NCBI RefSeq assembly: GCF_000013665.1 | Contig: NC_007912.1 | Coordinates: 1,908,501-1,972,500 of the forward strand | DNA from: Saccharophagus degradans 2-40 | GTDB taxonomy: Bacteria; Pseudomonadota; Gammaproteobacteria; Pseudomonadales; Cellvibrionaceae | Reading direction: 5' to 3' | Length of the DNA stretch: 64,000 bases | Part shown: positions 36,346 to 45,920 of the stretch, in pieces | Numbering within the stretch: the stretch's first letter is position 1 | Layout: each line of letters begins with the position of its first letter | The notes under the pieces: model-generated | Database searches by the model: none | Told to the model about the DNA's origin: nothing | The model's input: the letters and a program-made list of their open reading frames with translations, nothing else | Translations under genes and position numbers: made by a program

Positions 36346-39222
36346 ATGACTAATAAATATACAATCGGTGCATTCGCACTTTCCGCTTTCACCCTGGCTT
36401 TTAATCAAGCCGTTTATGCTCAAGAAGATGCTGCTTTGGAAGAAGTGGTTGTAACTGGTATTCGTGCCAGCTTGGAAGCTGCAGTTGATGCTAAGCGCAA
36501 CGACGGTCGAATTGTTGACTCTGTTGTAGCTGAAGACATTGGTAAATTACCCGATAACAATGTTGCAGAAGCATTACAGCGTGTTACTGGTGTTTCTATT
36601 AACCGCGATTTCGGCGTGGGCTCTGAGGTTTCTATTCGCGGCTTACCGCAGAACCGTGTTGAAATTAATGGTCGCTCAAGTGTGGGCGATGGTCGCTCTG
36701 GGGTTAGTTTTGATGATTTCCCAGCCAGCTTTTTGCAAGCGGTAGAGGTTGTTAAGTCTCCTACACCAGAAATGATTGAAGGTGCGTTGGGCGGTACTAT
36801 CAGCCTTAAAACAGCTCGCCCATTAGATTTAAAAGAACGCGTAATTGCTGTTTCTTTAGACGCAGAATACGCAGATAAAGCCGATAACTGGGCTCCTATA
36901 TTTAGTGGTTCTTTTGGCAACAACTGGGACTTTGGTGACGCAGGTAGCTTTGGTGTAATGGCTAGCGTTGCCTATCAAGATCGTTGGTTGCGTCAAGATA
37001 CTGCTTCCGCAAGTCTTTTCCCTTCGGATAAGTGGAGCGCCGGTGTAATTGGGCTAGAAGATACTCCTGCTCAGAATACGCCTAGCGGCTTGTATATTGT
37101 GCCAGATGAGCACAAATTTGAGCCCTTCACTGAGCAACGCGAGCGTACTGCATTTAACGTTTCCATGCAGTGGGCCCCAGCATCAGAGCAAGGTTCATTC
37201 TATATAGATTTAAATAGTACTGAGCGGGATGGTGGTCAAGAAGCGTATTCTATTCTGTCGGTAATTGGTGCGCCCACAGCAACAGCAAATACGACTGAAG
37301 ATGCAAACGGACAGTTAAATAACTACGTATTGGCGGGTTCACTACCTATCCCCAAAACTTGGAGTCAGTTCCGTTTTACAGAGAGTTTTTCTAACGCAAT
37401 TGGTGGTGAGTGGAACTTCACTGACAGCTTAAAAGTATCCGGTGAGTACGCCGTAGCTGAATCCGATACTATGACGTTAGCTTCGGAAATGAATTTGCGT
37501 GCGGTAGACCCCGTTGCTGAGGCGGCAAACCCTGCAGATGCGAATCAGTGGTATACCGACGTAACCATCATTAACAGTCAAGACCAGATGCCAACAGTCG
37601 ATTACTTGGCGGACGGTACCTACACTGACGCGAGTCACTTGGCGTTCCGTGAATATCGTCACCGTGAACTCCCAGTTCAAAACAAAGAATCAGCAATGCG
37701 CCTAGATGTAGAGTACTCTGAGCCATTCGGTTTGGAATGGTTTTCAGCGCTTAAAACGGGTGTGCGCTTCACCGATCGTGAGTATGAAAAAGGTGAGTCT
37801 CAGATACAGATCAAAGATATTTACAAAAACCTTACCCGTGATGGCAACCCAGATATTATTTGGTTGAACGATCTGGATAATGTAAAAACTTTTGACTTTG
37901 ATGATGCGTTTGAGCACGCCGGAGTTCAAGGTGTTAACGATCTGACAAGCTTTACAGTGTATGACGCAGCAGCTTTACGTAACCCTGGCCAAACGTATGA
38001 AATGGTGCAGAACTTGTTAGCCGGCACCAATCTGGCGTTGACTGGAACTCTGCGAGAGAATTTAGATAACGGCGAGTTAAAGGGTTCTTATTCACTTATT
38101 GAAGAAGATACATCTGCGTTTTACGTTCAAGGTAACTTCGACTTTGATCACGCGCGCATCATTGTTGGTGGTCGATATGTGAAAAGTGAAATCACTTCTA
38201 CTGCATACAACCAAGAAGGTGACGCTCTTGTAACTGATGGCAATACTTACAGCGATTTCTTGCCTAGCTTGAACGTAACTGTAGATTTAACAGAAGATAC
38301 ACTCCTTCGCTTTGGCGGTGCTAAAGTAATGAGCCGTCCGAACTTTGGAGAGCTGAGCCCAACGTTTGTATTTAACTCGGATAAAGTGACTGCAACTCGA
38401 GGTAACCCACAGTTAGACCCATATCGTGCAACGCAATTTGATATGGCGGTAGAGCACTATTTTGGTACCGGTAATATGGTATCGGCCACAGTGTTTTATA
38501 AGGATGTTGCATCTTTCCTAAGTGAAACAATTTACTGTGCGTACGATGCTGATGCTGTTGCTACACAGAACACTACTATCTTTGACAATATTTGTCTGCG
38601 AGATGACGCCACTAGCGATAAGCAACAATTAGTGTTTGCTGATAGTCAAGCGGTGTTTGATGCTGCTCTAGCTCAAGGTCGCAATGGTGTTCGTACTACT
38701 ACCAACACAAATGGCGAAAGTGGCTATGTACGTGGTTACGAGTTAGGTTACCAGCAAGCCTTCGACTTTTTGCCTGGCATCTGGTCTGGTTTAGGTGTGA
38801 ATGCAAACTACACGTATGCGGATAGTGAGCAGCCAGGTGGTACTCCGTTAGAGGATATCTCTGAAAACACCTACAATACTCAGGTGTACTGGGAATACGA
38901 AGACTTTGCAGTTCGTTTGGCTTATACCTACCGTGATAAGTTCTTGGACGGTATTGTTCACAAGCGTGTTGAACGTGTTGGTGCGCAGGTTTTACCCTCA
39001 GCAACTCGCTCTACCGATCCTACTTTGGGTAACGACTACCGAGATGGTCTGTCTCAGTTAGATTTATCTGCAAGCTGGGATGTTACTGATAGTATTACTC
39101 TTGTTGCGAACGTAAGTAACTTAACTGGTGAGCCAACTATTAACCAGGCGGTAACTGGTACCACGTTCCAATTACAAGAGTCTGATCGTCGCTTCTCTTT
39201 CGGCGTTCGCGCTAAGTTCTAA
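36346..39222 (+). CDS. TonB-dependent receptor, probably for (alginate) oligosaccharides
   Basis: 958 residues from ATG 36346 (AGGGGGAT ribosome-binding site). The signal peptide ends at VYA-QE. A TonB-box-like LEEVVVTGIR starts the plug, followed by GKLPDNNVAEALQRVTGVSI, VSIRGLPQNRVEINGR and EMIEGALGGTISLKT. This is the pattern of the large polysaccharide-type TonB receptors common in Xanthomonas, Caulobacter and marine degraders. The barrel ends in Phe (GVRAKF). It lies next after the alginate lyase and probably takes up its oligosaccharide products; this is inference from position. A strong terminator follows. Confidence 0.92.
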   Translation: MTNKYTIGAFALSAFTLAFNQAVYAQEDAALEEVVVTGIRASLEAAVDAKRNDGRIVDSVVAEDIGKLPDNNVAEALQRVTGVSINRDFGVGSEVSIRGLPQNRVEINGRSSVGDGRSGVSFDDFPASFLQAVEVVKSPTPEMIEGALGGTISLKTARPLDLKERVIAVSLDAEYADKADNWAPIFSGSFGNNWDFGDAGSFGVMASVAYQDRWLRQDTASASLFPSDKWSAGVIGLEDTPAQNTPSGLYIVPDEHKFEPFTEQRERTAFNVSMQWAPASEQGSFYIDLNSTERDGGQEAYSILSVIGAPTATANTTEDANGQLNNYVLAGSLPIPKTWSQFRFTESFSNAIGGEWNFTDSLKVSGEYAVAESDTMTLASEMNLRAVDPVAEAANPADANQWYTDVTIINSQDQMPTVDYLADGTYTDASHLAFREYRHRELPVQNKESAMRLDVEYSEPFGLEWFSALKTGVRFTDREYEKGESQIQIKDIYKNLTRDGNPDIIWLNDLDNVKTFDFDDAFEHAGVQGVNDLTSFTVYDAAALRNPGQTYEMVQNLLAGTNLALTGTLRENLDNGELKGSYSLIEEDTSAFYVQGNFDFDHARIIVGGRYVKSEITSTAYNQEGDALVTDGNTYSDFLPSLNVTVDLTEDTLLRFGGAKVMSRPNFGELSPTFVFNSDKVTATRGNPQLDPYRATQFDMAVEHYFGTGNMVSATVFYKDVASFLSETIYCAYDADAVATQNTTIFDNICLRDDATSDKQQLVFADSQAVFDAALAQGRNGVRTTTNTNGESGYVRGYELGYQQAFDFLPGIWSGLGVNANYTYADSEQPGGTPLEDISENTYNTQVYWEYEDFAVRLAYTYRDKFLDGIVHKRVERVGAQVLPSATRSTDPTLGNDYRDGLSQLDLSASWDVTDSITLVANVSNLTGEPTINQAVTGTTFQLQESDRRFSFGVRAKF

Positions 39223-39323
39223 TCGATATTCAGTTATCGACGCTTAGCTGAGGCTGGGTACAATTGCGGTGGAGGGGGTAACCCCGAGAGCTAATGATCG
39301 TACCCACCTTAAAGCTTAGCTAA

Positions 39324-39375
39324 AAGCCTGCTTGAGGCATGTAGTTTGTACTGCATGCGTCAAGCGGGCTTTTTT
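39324..39375 (+). terminator. Terminator of the TonB-dependent receptor gene
   Basis: Long stem AAGCCTGCTTGA (39324-39335) with TCAAGCGGGCTT (39360-39371, one G-U), inner GCATG-type pairing, then a T-run. Confidence 0.85.
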
Positions 39376-39520
39376 ATTTGTGGTCTCTTAATTCCCTCCT
39401 TTAGTTTTCTGCTCGGTTGTTGGTTAGCCACTCTGCTATACTCGCGGCTTATTCGTGCCCTTATAGGGTGTTGTATTCATCTTCAGTGCGAACCAGCCAG
39501 CTTTTTGCCCCGAGACGCCA

Positions 39521-40717
39521 ATGACATTTTCTACCCTTGGTCTATGTGACCCAATCCTGCAGGCCTTAAACGACGTGGGCTACGAAGCGCCTACTGCCAT
39601 TCAAGAGCAGGCTATACCACCTATTTTGGCTGGGCGAGATGTGCTGGCGAAGGCGCAAACAGGTACAGGTAAAACGGCAAGCTTTGTGTTGCCAATACTG
39701 CAAACCTTTAAAGATAAAGCGAACCGCAGAGCCAAGCGCATAAAGGCGCTTATTTTGGTGCCTACGCGCGAGCTGGCCATTCAAGTAGAAGATAACATTA
39801 GGTTGTACGGTGCGCATTTAAGCCTCACATCTATGGCTATGGTAGGTGGGGTAGATATTGAGCCGCAAAAGGCAAAGCTTGTGGAGGGGGTGGATATTCT
39901 AGTCGCCACGCCGGGCCGACTTATAGATTTAATGCATCAGCGTGCCTTACATTTCGATGAGCTGGAATTTTTAGTATTAGATGAAGCCGATAGAATGCTC
40001 GATATGGGCTTTATAGGGGATATCAATAAAATTATTGAGCGCCTGCCGGAGCGCAGGCAAAGCTTGTTATTTTCTGCAACGCTTTCTGATAAGGTGCGTT
40101 TGCTAGCAAAAACCGCCATAGTTAATGCGGTAGAAATTTCCATTGCCGCGGATAAAAAATCTACCCCGCCGATTACTCAGTGGTTGGTAACTGTAGACAA
40201 ACATAACAAGTCGGCACTGCTCACGCATTTAATTAATGAGAATGGTTGGAAGCAGGCGTTAATATTTATCCGCACCAAGCACGGTGCAGCCAAGCTGGTT
40301 ACACAGCTAGAAAAGCGTGGTATTAAGGCCGAATCAATTCATAGCGGCCGAAGCCAAGCAGTACGCACCCAACTACTAGCAGATTTTAAGGCTGGAAAAA
40401 TAGGCTTTTTAGTGGCCACAGGCATTGCCGCACGCGGTATCGATATAGATGATTTGGACCGTGTAGTTAACTATGACTTACCCGACGATGCACATGATTA
40501 TGTGCATCGTATTGGCCGCACAGGCAGGGCAGGCGTAAGTGGCGAAGCCGTATCGTTAATTTCTATGGATGATTTTAAGCGCTTGTGTGCAATAGAAAGT
40601 AGGCTTGGCCATATTATTGATAGAAAAGAAGTGGCAGAATTTAAAGCAGTAAAAGAAGTGCCTATATCTATATTAAATTACGTTAAGAAAAGTGCAAAAA
40701 AGCCACAGAGAAGGTAA
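39521..40717 (+). CDS. rhlE: DEAD-box ATP-dependent RNA helicase RhlE-like
   Basis: 398 residues. All DEAD-box motifs are present: the Q motif GYEAPTAIQEQAI, motif I AQTGTGKT, PTRELAIQ, TPGRLIDL, DEADRMLDMGF, SATLS, ARGIDIDDLDRV and HRIGRTGRAG. The start MTFSTLGLCDPIL matches RhlE proteins. The basic C-terminal tail is short (KKSAKKPQRR) compared with longer RhlE forms. It works in RNA remodelling such as ribosome assembly and RNA decay, in the cytoplasm. A hairpin overlaps its stop codon. Confidence 0.93.
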   Translation: MTFSTLGLCDPILQALNDVGYEAPTAIQEQAIPPILAGRDVLAKAQTGTGKTASFVLPILQTFKDKANRRAKRIKALILVPTRELAIQVEDNIRLYGAHLSLTSMAMVGGVDIEPQKAKLVEGVDILVATPGRLIDLMHQRALHFDELEFLVLDEADRMLDMGFIGDINKIIERLPERRQSLLFSATLSDKVRLLAKTAIVNAVEISIAADKKSTPPITQWLVTVDKHNKSALLTHLINENGWKQALIFIRTKHGAAKLVTQLEKRGIKAESIHSGRSQAVRTQLLADFKAGKIGFLVATGIAARGIDIDDLDRVVNYDLPDDAHDYVHRIGRTGRAGVSGEAVSLISMDDFKRLCAIESRLGHIIDRKEVAEFKAVKEVPISILNYVKKSAKKPQRR

Positions 40718-40730
40718 CGCTTTGTGGCTT
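40700..40730. terminator. Hairpin at the end of rhlE
   Basis: Eight-bp stem AAGCCACA/TGTGGCTT spanning the rhlE stop codon, followed by an A/T-rich stretch. It lies between convergent genes and may serve both. Confidence 0.6.
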
Positions 40731-40759
40731 GATTTAATTATAACTTGATGGCGCTGGCA

Positions 40760-41242
40760 CTATTGATTCCGTTCAGAAATCTTCATCGTCATGGATGACA
40801 GGAGTTTACACGTGTCATTAATTTGTACATAAGTACGCGAAAAGTAATACTCATAAACGCGTTGTTGTGTTCCGCTACTATCACTACTTGGCCTATGTTT
40901 GGTTACGCTTGAAATACCACTCACTACTACTGTATCCCCGCTGCGTTGAATGTTTTTAAACTCAGATTCTCTCAAAATTGGGCGATCATAATCTGTCTTG
41001 TTTATTCGTGTTAACAGCATGCTTTTTGATTCAATGTTCTTGGCTAGGGTGTGAATCCAGCTAAAGTTGTCTGTAAGTAGCTCGGTTAAAAATGCCTCGT
41101 TCGATGTTTGAATCGCATGTTCATACTGCTGGTCTAACAAGTGCATATTGGCATCGTTATCGCAGTTTGTAACAGGGTTTGCCGTTGCGTAAGCGCATGT
41201 TAAGAGGGTAAAGGCTGCTAATATTAATGGAATTGTCTTCAT
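40760..41242 (-). CDS. Exported DUF4440/NTF2-like protein
   Basis: 160 residues from ATG 41242; the frame extends to 41335, but the signal peptide (MKTIPLILAAFTLLTCAYATA) fixes this start. The mature part has the SnoaL/DUF4440 cone-fold pattern: LDQQYEHAIQTSNEAFLTELLTDNFSWIH, then LRESEFKNIQRSGDTVVVSG and a late aromatic strand EYYFSRTYVQI. Family members are small ligand-binding or enzyme-like domains of varied function. Lone gene. Confidence 0.75.
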   Translation of the reverse strand: MKTIPLILAAFTLLTCAYATANPVTNCDNDANMHLLDQQYEHAIQTSNEAFLTELLTDNFSWIHTLAKNIESKSMLLTRINKTDYDRPILRESEFKNIQRSGDTVVVSGISSVTKHRPSSDSSGTQQRVYEYYFSRTYVQINDTCKLLSSMTMKISERNQ

Positions 41243-41416
41243 GGTAAACGCGGTGTCCCCTAAAGGCTTGATAGTTATTCGAGTATAGTTGCGGTTATTT
41301 GTGATTAGTATAATAGTAATTTGGGACAATCGCATTGTGGTAAGCTGGCCGCCCTCGCATTTGGCTAGCGTATTCGGTTAGCTGCATGTGCCATTCTGTA
41401 TTATCGGGCTATTAAA

Positions 41417-43801
41417 TTGGTTTTCGCTTCTTCTAAAAACAAGGTTTCTGGGCCCATTTCTGGATTTATTCTTACGCGTGCGCGTAGAGAAATTGCCGGT
41501 AAGTTATGTTTAGAGTGTTGGCTGAATACCCCTAATGGAGCCGTTCAGCTTATAACTGATACGCAAGATGATGTGTTTTTTATTGCGCAGCAGGACTTTA
41601 CTGCTGCCAGCGAGTTGCTTGCTGGTCTGGATTTTCGATATCGCCCCCTTGAGTTAGCCACTTTTGAGCACTTGCCTGTAGGGGCTTTGTATTTTAGTAG
41701 TGGGGCTACCTCTTTTAAAGCTAAGCAAATATTAGAAGGGAGCGGTGTTACCCTTTACGAAGCGGATATTCGTTTAACAGATCGCTACCTCATGGAGCGC
41801 TTTATTTATGGTAGCGCGCAGTTTAATGGCGTGCATAACGCTACAACCTCCCAGAAGTTTCAAAGTTATTCTAACGCCCAGCTTAAGCCAGCCAATTACA
41901 CGCCCAGCTTAAAAGTTTTAAGTATTGACATTGAGTGCAGCGAGGTAGGGGAGCTTTTTTCTATAGGTTTGGCTGCAGACGGATACAAATGTGTGCTTAT
42001 GATAGGTGGGCGACAAGACGATGCCCCGAGCTGGATAGACTGGGTGGATGACGAGCGTGCGCTATTACAAACGTTTGTGCGCCGAGTAGGGCAGTTCGAC
42101 CCCGATGTGTTCGTAGGTTGGAATGTAATTAATTTTGATTTTAGGTTGCTAATAAAGCGCGCAGAGCTACACCGAGTTCGATTAAACCTTGGCCGCGATG
42201 CAAAGCCACTACATTGGCGCGATGCCCCCGGTGAAGTTGATCAAGGTTATGTCTCTATGCCCGGGCGCGTAGTAATCGACGGTATAGATGCTTTGCGTAC
42301 CGCAACCTATCATTTCGATAGCTTTAGCTTGGAATATGTATCGCAGGCGTTGCTTGGTAAGGGTAAGAAAACTGACAACGTAGAAAATAGGTTGGCAGAA
42401 ATAGAGCACGATTTTTTACACAATAAGGTAAAGCTAGCAGAATACAACTTGCAAGATTGCGAGTTAGTGTTGGATATTTTTGAGCATACACAATTGCTGG
42501 AATTCCTTGTGCTGCGCAGTCAAATTACAGGGTTGGAGTTAGATAAATTAGGTGGCTCTGTCGCTGCATTTATAAATTTATATTTACCAAAGCTACACCG
42601 AGCTGGTTATGTGTCGCCCAACCGGCCGGAAGGTGGCGGTTTGGCAAGCCCTGGCGGTTACGTAATGGATTCGCTGCCCGGCCTTTATAAACATGTGCTG
42701 GTGCTCGATTTTAAGAGTCTTTATCCGTCAATTATTCGCACGTTTAAAATAGACCCCTTAGGTTTGATTGAGGGCTTAAAGCAACCAGAAAATGCAATTC
42801 CGGGCTATAAGGGGGCGTTGTTTTCAAGAGAGAAGCATTTTTTACCGCAAATTATTACCTCGCTTTGGCAGCAGCGTGACGAAGCGAAAAAGAATAAAGA
42901 CAGTGCGCGTTCGCAGGCGATTAAAATATTAATGAATTCGTTTTACGGCGTGTTAGGTTCTGGTGGCTGCCCGTTTTACGATACGCGACTTGCCAGCTCG
43001 ATTACCATGCGCGGCCACGACATAATGAAACAAACGGCAAAGTGGATAGAAGCCGAGGGCTACAAGGTTATTTATGGCGATACAGATTCCACCTTCGTGT
43101 GGCTTGATGGTGAGTATAGTAATGAGCAGGCTCAAGCAATTGGGCAAAGCTTACAGGTGCTAATAAACGAAAAGTGGCAACAACTTATTCGCGAGGAGTA
43201 CCGGCTAGAGTGTAACCTAGAAATTGAGTTTGAAACGCACTTTTCGCGCTTTATTATGCCTACCATTCGTGGTTCTTCGCTTGGCAGTAAAAAGCGCTAT
43301 GCGGGCGTTAAGCAAACTAAACAAGGTGGGGAGCTAGTTTTTAAAGGGTTAGAAACGGTGCGTTCAGATTGGACTGCACTTGCCAAAAAATTTCAAACCC
43401 AACTTTATAGTATGGTGTTTGAAGATAAAAACGTTAAACAGTATGTACAGAAGATAATTGCAGAAACTCGCGCAGGGTTACACGATAATGAACTAATTTA
43501 CCGCAAGCGATTGCGCCGCAGGTTGGATCATTACGTAAAAAGTATACCGCCACATGTTAAAGCTGCGCGTATGGCAGATGCTGCGAATGCGCTTGCTGGC
43601 AAGCCTTTGCGCTATCAACATAAAGGGTGGATAAACTATGTATTAACACTAAATGGGCCAGAGGCCGTAGAGCATCAAACTAGCCCAATAGATTACGATC
43701 ATTACATTGAAAAACAAATACGCCCAATTGCCGAGGCCATTCTGCCTTTTATCGGCGTTTCTTTCGAAGAAATTAGTGCTTCTCAGCTGGGGCTTTTTTA
43801 A
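41417..43801 (+). CDS. polB: DNA polymerase II (family B)
   Basis: 794 residues. Family-B polymerase for replication restart and translesion synthesis. The exonuclease carries LSIDIECSEVG (Exo I) and VGWNVINFDFRLL (Exo II). The polymerase carries DFKSLYPSIIRT, KILMNSFYGVLGS, YGDTDSTFVW and SKKRYAG, all intact, so both activities should work. The C-terminal QLGLF is a beta-clamp-binding motif. The start is uncertain: the first candidate is a TTG at 41417 with no good ribosome-binding site, and homologues start close to GFILTRARRE, a few residues later. No LexA box is obvious upstream. Confidence 0.95.
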   Translation: MVFASSKNKVSGPISGFILTRARREIAGKLCLECWLNTPNGAVQLITDTQDDVFFIAQQDFTAASELLAGLDFRYRPLELATFEHLPVGALYFSSGATSFKAKQILEGSGVTLYEADIRLTDRYLMERFIYGSAQFNGVHNATTSQKFQSYSNAQLKPANYTPSLKVLSIDIECSEVGELFSIGLAADGYKCVLMIGGRQDDAPSWIDWVDDERALLQTFVRRVGQFDPDVFVGWNVINFDFRLLIKRAELHRVRLNLGRDAKPLHWRDAPGEVDQGYVSMPGRVVIDGIDALRTATYHFDSFSLEYVSQALLGKGKKTDNVENRLAEIEHDFLHNKVKLAEYNLQDCELVLDIFEHTQLLEFLVLRSQITGLELDKLGGSVAAFINLYLPKLHRAGYVSPNRPEGGGLASPGGYVMDSLPGLYKHVLVLDFKSLYPSIIRTFKIDPLGLIEGLKQPENAIPGYKGALFSREKHFLPQIITSLWQQRDEAKKNKDSARSQAIKILMNSFYGVLGSGGCPFYDTRLASSITMRGHDIMKQTAKWIEAEGYKVIYGDTDSTFVWLDGEYSNEQAQAIGQSLQVLINEKWQQLIREEYRLECNLEIEFETHFSRFIMPTIRGSSLGSKKRYAGVKQTKQGGELVFKGLETVRSDWTALAKKFQTQLYSMVFEDKNVKQYVQKIIAETRAGLHDNELIYRKRLRRRLDHYVKSIPPHVKAARMADAANALAGKPLRYQHKGWINYVLTLNGPEAVEHQTSPIDYDHYIEKQIRPIAEAILPFIGVSFEEISASQLGLF

Positions 43802-43871
43802 TACAATCGCACCGTGTTGTGTAGACCGGTAGGTAGTGTAGTATTGGGTGTTTAGGCGCTTAGGTAGCGAG

Positions 43872-44492
43872 CTAAGTAGGTAAACTCATCATTAAAAAAC
43901 CGCAAAAAGCAGGGTTGTTTGGGCTAAGGCTTGGTGAAACATGTTTTTTCATTTCTAAAATATAGGCGCGATATTTCTCATAAAACTCCCAGCTTGGCGT
44001 GGGCTTGTAAGTAATACCTTCGAGTTCAAAGTAATTGACTATGCCTTTGACTGTGGTGGGTTTAACAAATATTTCTTCCTGTAAGCGGTAGTAAGCTGGC
44101 ACTGCGCTAATGATTGACCACTTCGCTAGTTTATCTATTTTTAGTAATTCTAACTGTAGCTCAAACCCCTGTTGGTGCTTGCCGTGTAGGGCGAGTTTTA
44201 GCCCGTCGACAAGTGTCTTTTTCTCATCGCTATTACGCGTATTTATAAACGATTTAAATTTGGGCTTCTCGAACATAGATATCATGGAGGAGCGACTAAT
44301 AACTTTAATCCAGTCTTCAAGTATTTGCTCTGTATGCTTAAATTTATTTTTTGCAAACGCTTCTTGGCAAAAATCAGACAGCTTATTTACATTGTGCTTT
44401 TTGCCGATGGCAACGATTTCGGGGTGGGCAAAGCCCCCAGGGTAAGCCGCTAAAAACTGCTCTTCGGCAAACTTGAGTCGCTTTGTGTGCAT
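43872..44492 (-). CDS. Conserved-looking hypothetical protein
   Basis: 206 residues from ATG 44492 (the frame opens 13 codons further up at 44531). Soluble, lysine-rich, mostly helical; no signal peptide or transmembrane helix. Segments such as EEQFLAAYPGGFAHPEI and KPTPSWEFYEKYRAYILEMK look constrained, with codon use like its neighbours. I recognise no domain. It follows yacL on the same strand, 64 bases downstream, and could form an operon with it. Confidence 0.7.
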   Translation of the reverse strand: MHTKRLKFAEEQFLAAYPGGFAHPEIVAIGKKHNVNKLSDFCQEAFAKNKFKHTEQILEDWIKVISRSSMISMFEKPKFKSFINTRNSDEKKTLVDGLKLALHGKHQQGFELQLELLKIDKLAKWSIISAVPAYYRLQEEIFVKPTTVKGIVNYFELEGITYKPTPSWEFYEKYRAYILEMKKHVSPSLSPNNPAFCGFLMMSLPT

Positions 44493-44556
44493 AAGTTTTA
44501 ACCTCGCGTTGGTACTGGTAGTAGCCTGCAATGATGGTGGCGCCGCGTGTGTACTG

Positions 44557-44922
44557 CTAGTGGCTTTTAGTTACAAACTGCAGCCAAGATTGTAGTGCTT
44601 CTTTAAAGTCGGTTAAGCCGCACTCCGCGTTCGATTCTAATTCATAAAGCGAGATGTTTTTTTCGAATTCAATATCGTCGTCAATGGCGTGAGCCATAAC
44701 TGACACCTCATCACCTGCGATATGTAACTCGAACTCAGACCCGTGAAGGGTTAGGCTCGCTTTATGGCCTAATTCTATCTGTTCTATATGGCTTAGCAGG
44801 CTCGTTATGCGCTGGGTGTTGCTTGCTAACTCATCGGTTAACCAGCGACCAATTGCTTCGTGCCCCATCGAAAAAGTAGCCACGGGGCTACCGCCTAGGT
44901 CTTTGTTGAATTCGTATTCCAC
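44557..44922 (-). CDS. yacL: YacL-family (UPF0231) protein
   Basis: 121 residues, GTG start. The opening MEYEFNKDLGGSPVATFSMGHEAIGRWL, the HIAGDEVSVMAHA strand and the acidic CGLTDFKEALQSW end match the UPF0231/YacL family along its length. The family is restricted to gammaproteobacteria and has no established function. Probably first gene of a two-gene unit with the hypothetical at 43872. Confidence 0.85.
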   Translation of the reverse strand: MEYEFNKDLGGSPVATFSMGHEAIGRWLTDELASNTQRITSLLSHIEQIELGHKASLTLHGSEFELHIAGDEVSVMAHAIDDDIEFEKNISLYELESNAECGLTDFKEALQSWLQFVTKSH

Positions 44923-45061
44923 GTTTTACTCAATACTGGGTGCATGTGCTTGGATAATAGCAATTGTCGACTTTGTTAGGGGAATTTAATACAGTGAGTA
45001 GCTAATTTGGGTGGGTTAGGGCGTGTTTGAAACGCTCTAAAACACCAGTGAGCTTATTGGC

Positions 45062-45088
45062 GAGTGTGCGTTGTTATGACGCACACTC
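45062..45088 (+). promoter_or_regulatory. Hairpin in the leader of the carboxylesterase gene
   Basis: Perfect 9-bp inverted repeat GAGTGTGCG/CGCACACTC with a 9-base loop, ending 24 bases before the esterase ATG. It may regulate or stabilise the leader; no family recognised. Confidence 0.45.
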
Positions 45089-45112
45089 CAAATTCCAGAG
45101 TAGAGAGTAATT

Positions 45113-45808
45113 ATGACTTTAACACCAGCACAGCAGGCAGCCGCTAAACAAACAAGAACAGTCGTTCACGGGGCCGGTGAGCCTACCCATGCCGTTATTT
45201 GGTTACACGGTTTGGGAGCCTCATCGGATGATTATCCGCCTGTAATCCCATATTTGGGGTTGTCTAATTCTCGCACCATAAGATTTGTATTCCCTCAAGC
45301 CCCTGAGCGGCCCATTACAATTAACGGCGGCATGGTCATGCCTGGCTGGTACGACATAAAGGGAATGGATTTGGTCGATAAAGAAGATTTAGAGGGGATG
45401 AGCGAGTCCCGTGCGACTTTAGAGCGTTTAATTCAGGAGCAGGTGGACAAGGGGGTACCTACGAGCAACATTGTTATCGCTGGCTTCTCGCAGGGGGGAG
45501 CGGTTGCTTATTACACCGGTTTACGCTACTCGCAAAAACTGGCTGGGATTATGGCGCTATCTACCTATATGCCTTTCGCCGGTACTGCAGCGAGTGAGCA
45601 CTCAGGTGTGAATGTGCAAACACCCATTATGGCAATGCATGGCCTGCACGATGGTGTGGTGCCGCTAAGCATCGGCAAGCAAAGCGCCGACGCAGTAAAA
45701 GCCTTAGGTTATACCGTAGAGTGGAAAGGGTATGCCATGGAGCACAATGTAATCCCTGAGCAGCTTACTGATATTGGTGTTTGGCTGAATAGGGTGTTTG
45801 AGGGGTAG
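45113..45808 (+). CDS. Carboxylesterase (phospholipase/carboxylesterase family)
   Basis: 231 residues. Alpha/beta-hydrolase with WLHGLGASSDDYPP (oxyanion loop), FPQAPERPITINGG and the nucleophile GFSQGGA (Ser126); HGLHDGVVP gives the aspartate and MEHNVIPEQL the histidine. This is the carboxylesterase type of Pseudomonas EstB, which hydrolyses short acyl esters and lysophospholipids in the cytoplasm. The ATG has GAGAG upstream. A short GCCAAC/GTTGGC hairpin follows the stop at 45814-45828. Confidence 0.92.
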   Translation: MTLTPAQQAAAKQTRTVVHGAGEPTHAVIWLHGLGASSDDYPPVIPYLGLSNSRTIRFVFPQAPERPITINGGMVMPGWYDIKGMDLVDKEDLEGMSESRATLERLIQEQVDKGVPTSNIVIAGFSQGGAVAYYTGLRYSQKLAGIMALSTYMPFAGTAASEHSGVNVQTPIMAMHGLHDGVVPLSIGKQSADAVKALGYTVEWKGYAMEHNVIPEQLTDIGVWLNRVFEG

Positions 45809-45920
45809 TTGTCGCCAACTTCGTTGGCTTACTGTATATGCACAATAGGGCTTCTAGTTGGAAGTCTCTTTTACGTGTATTGCTTATTTGGTCTTAGCAT
45901 CTCTCTTGACGGCTATTTTT

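Noticed and set aside
41380-41420. LexA box before polB
   Set aside because: A CTGT half is present but no properly spaced ACAG follows.
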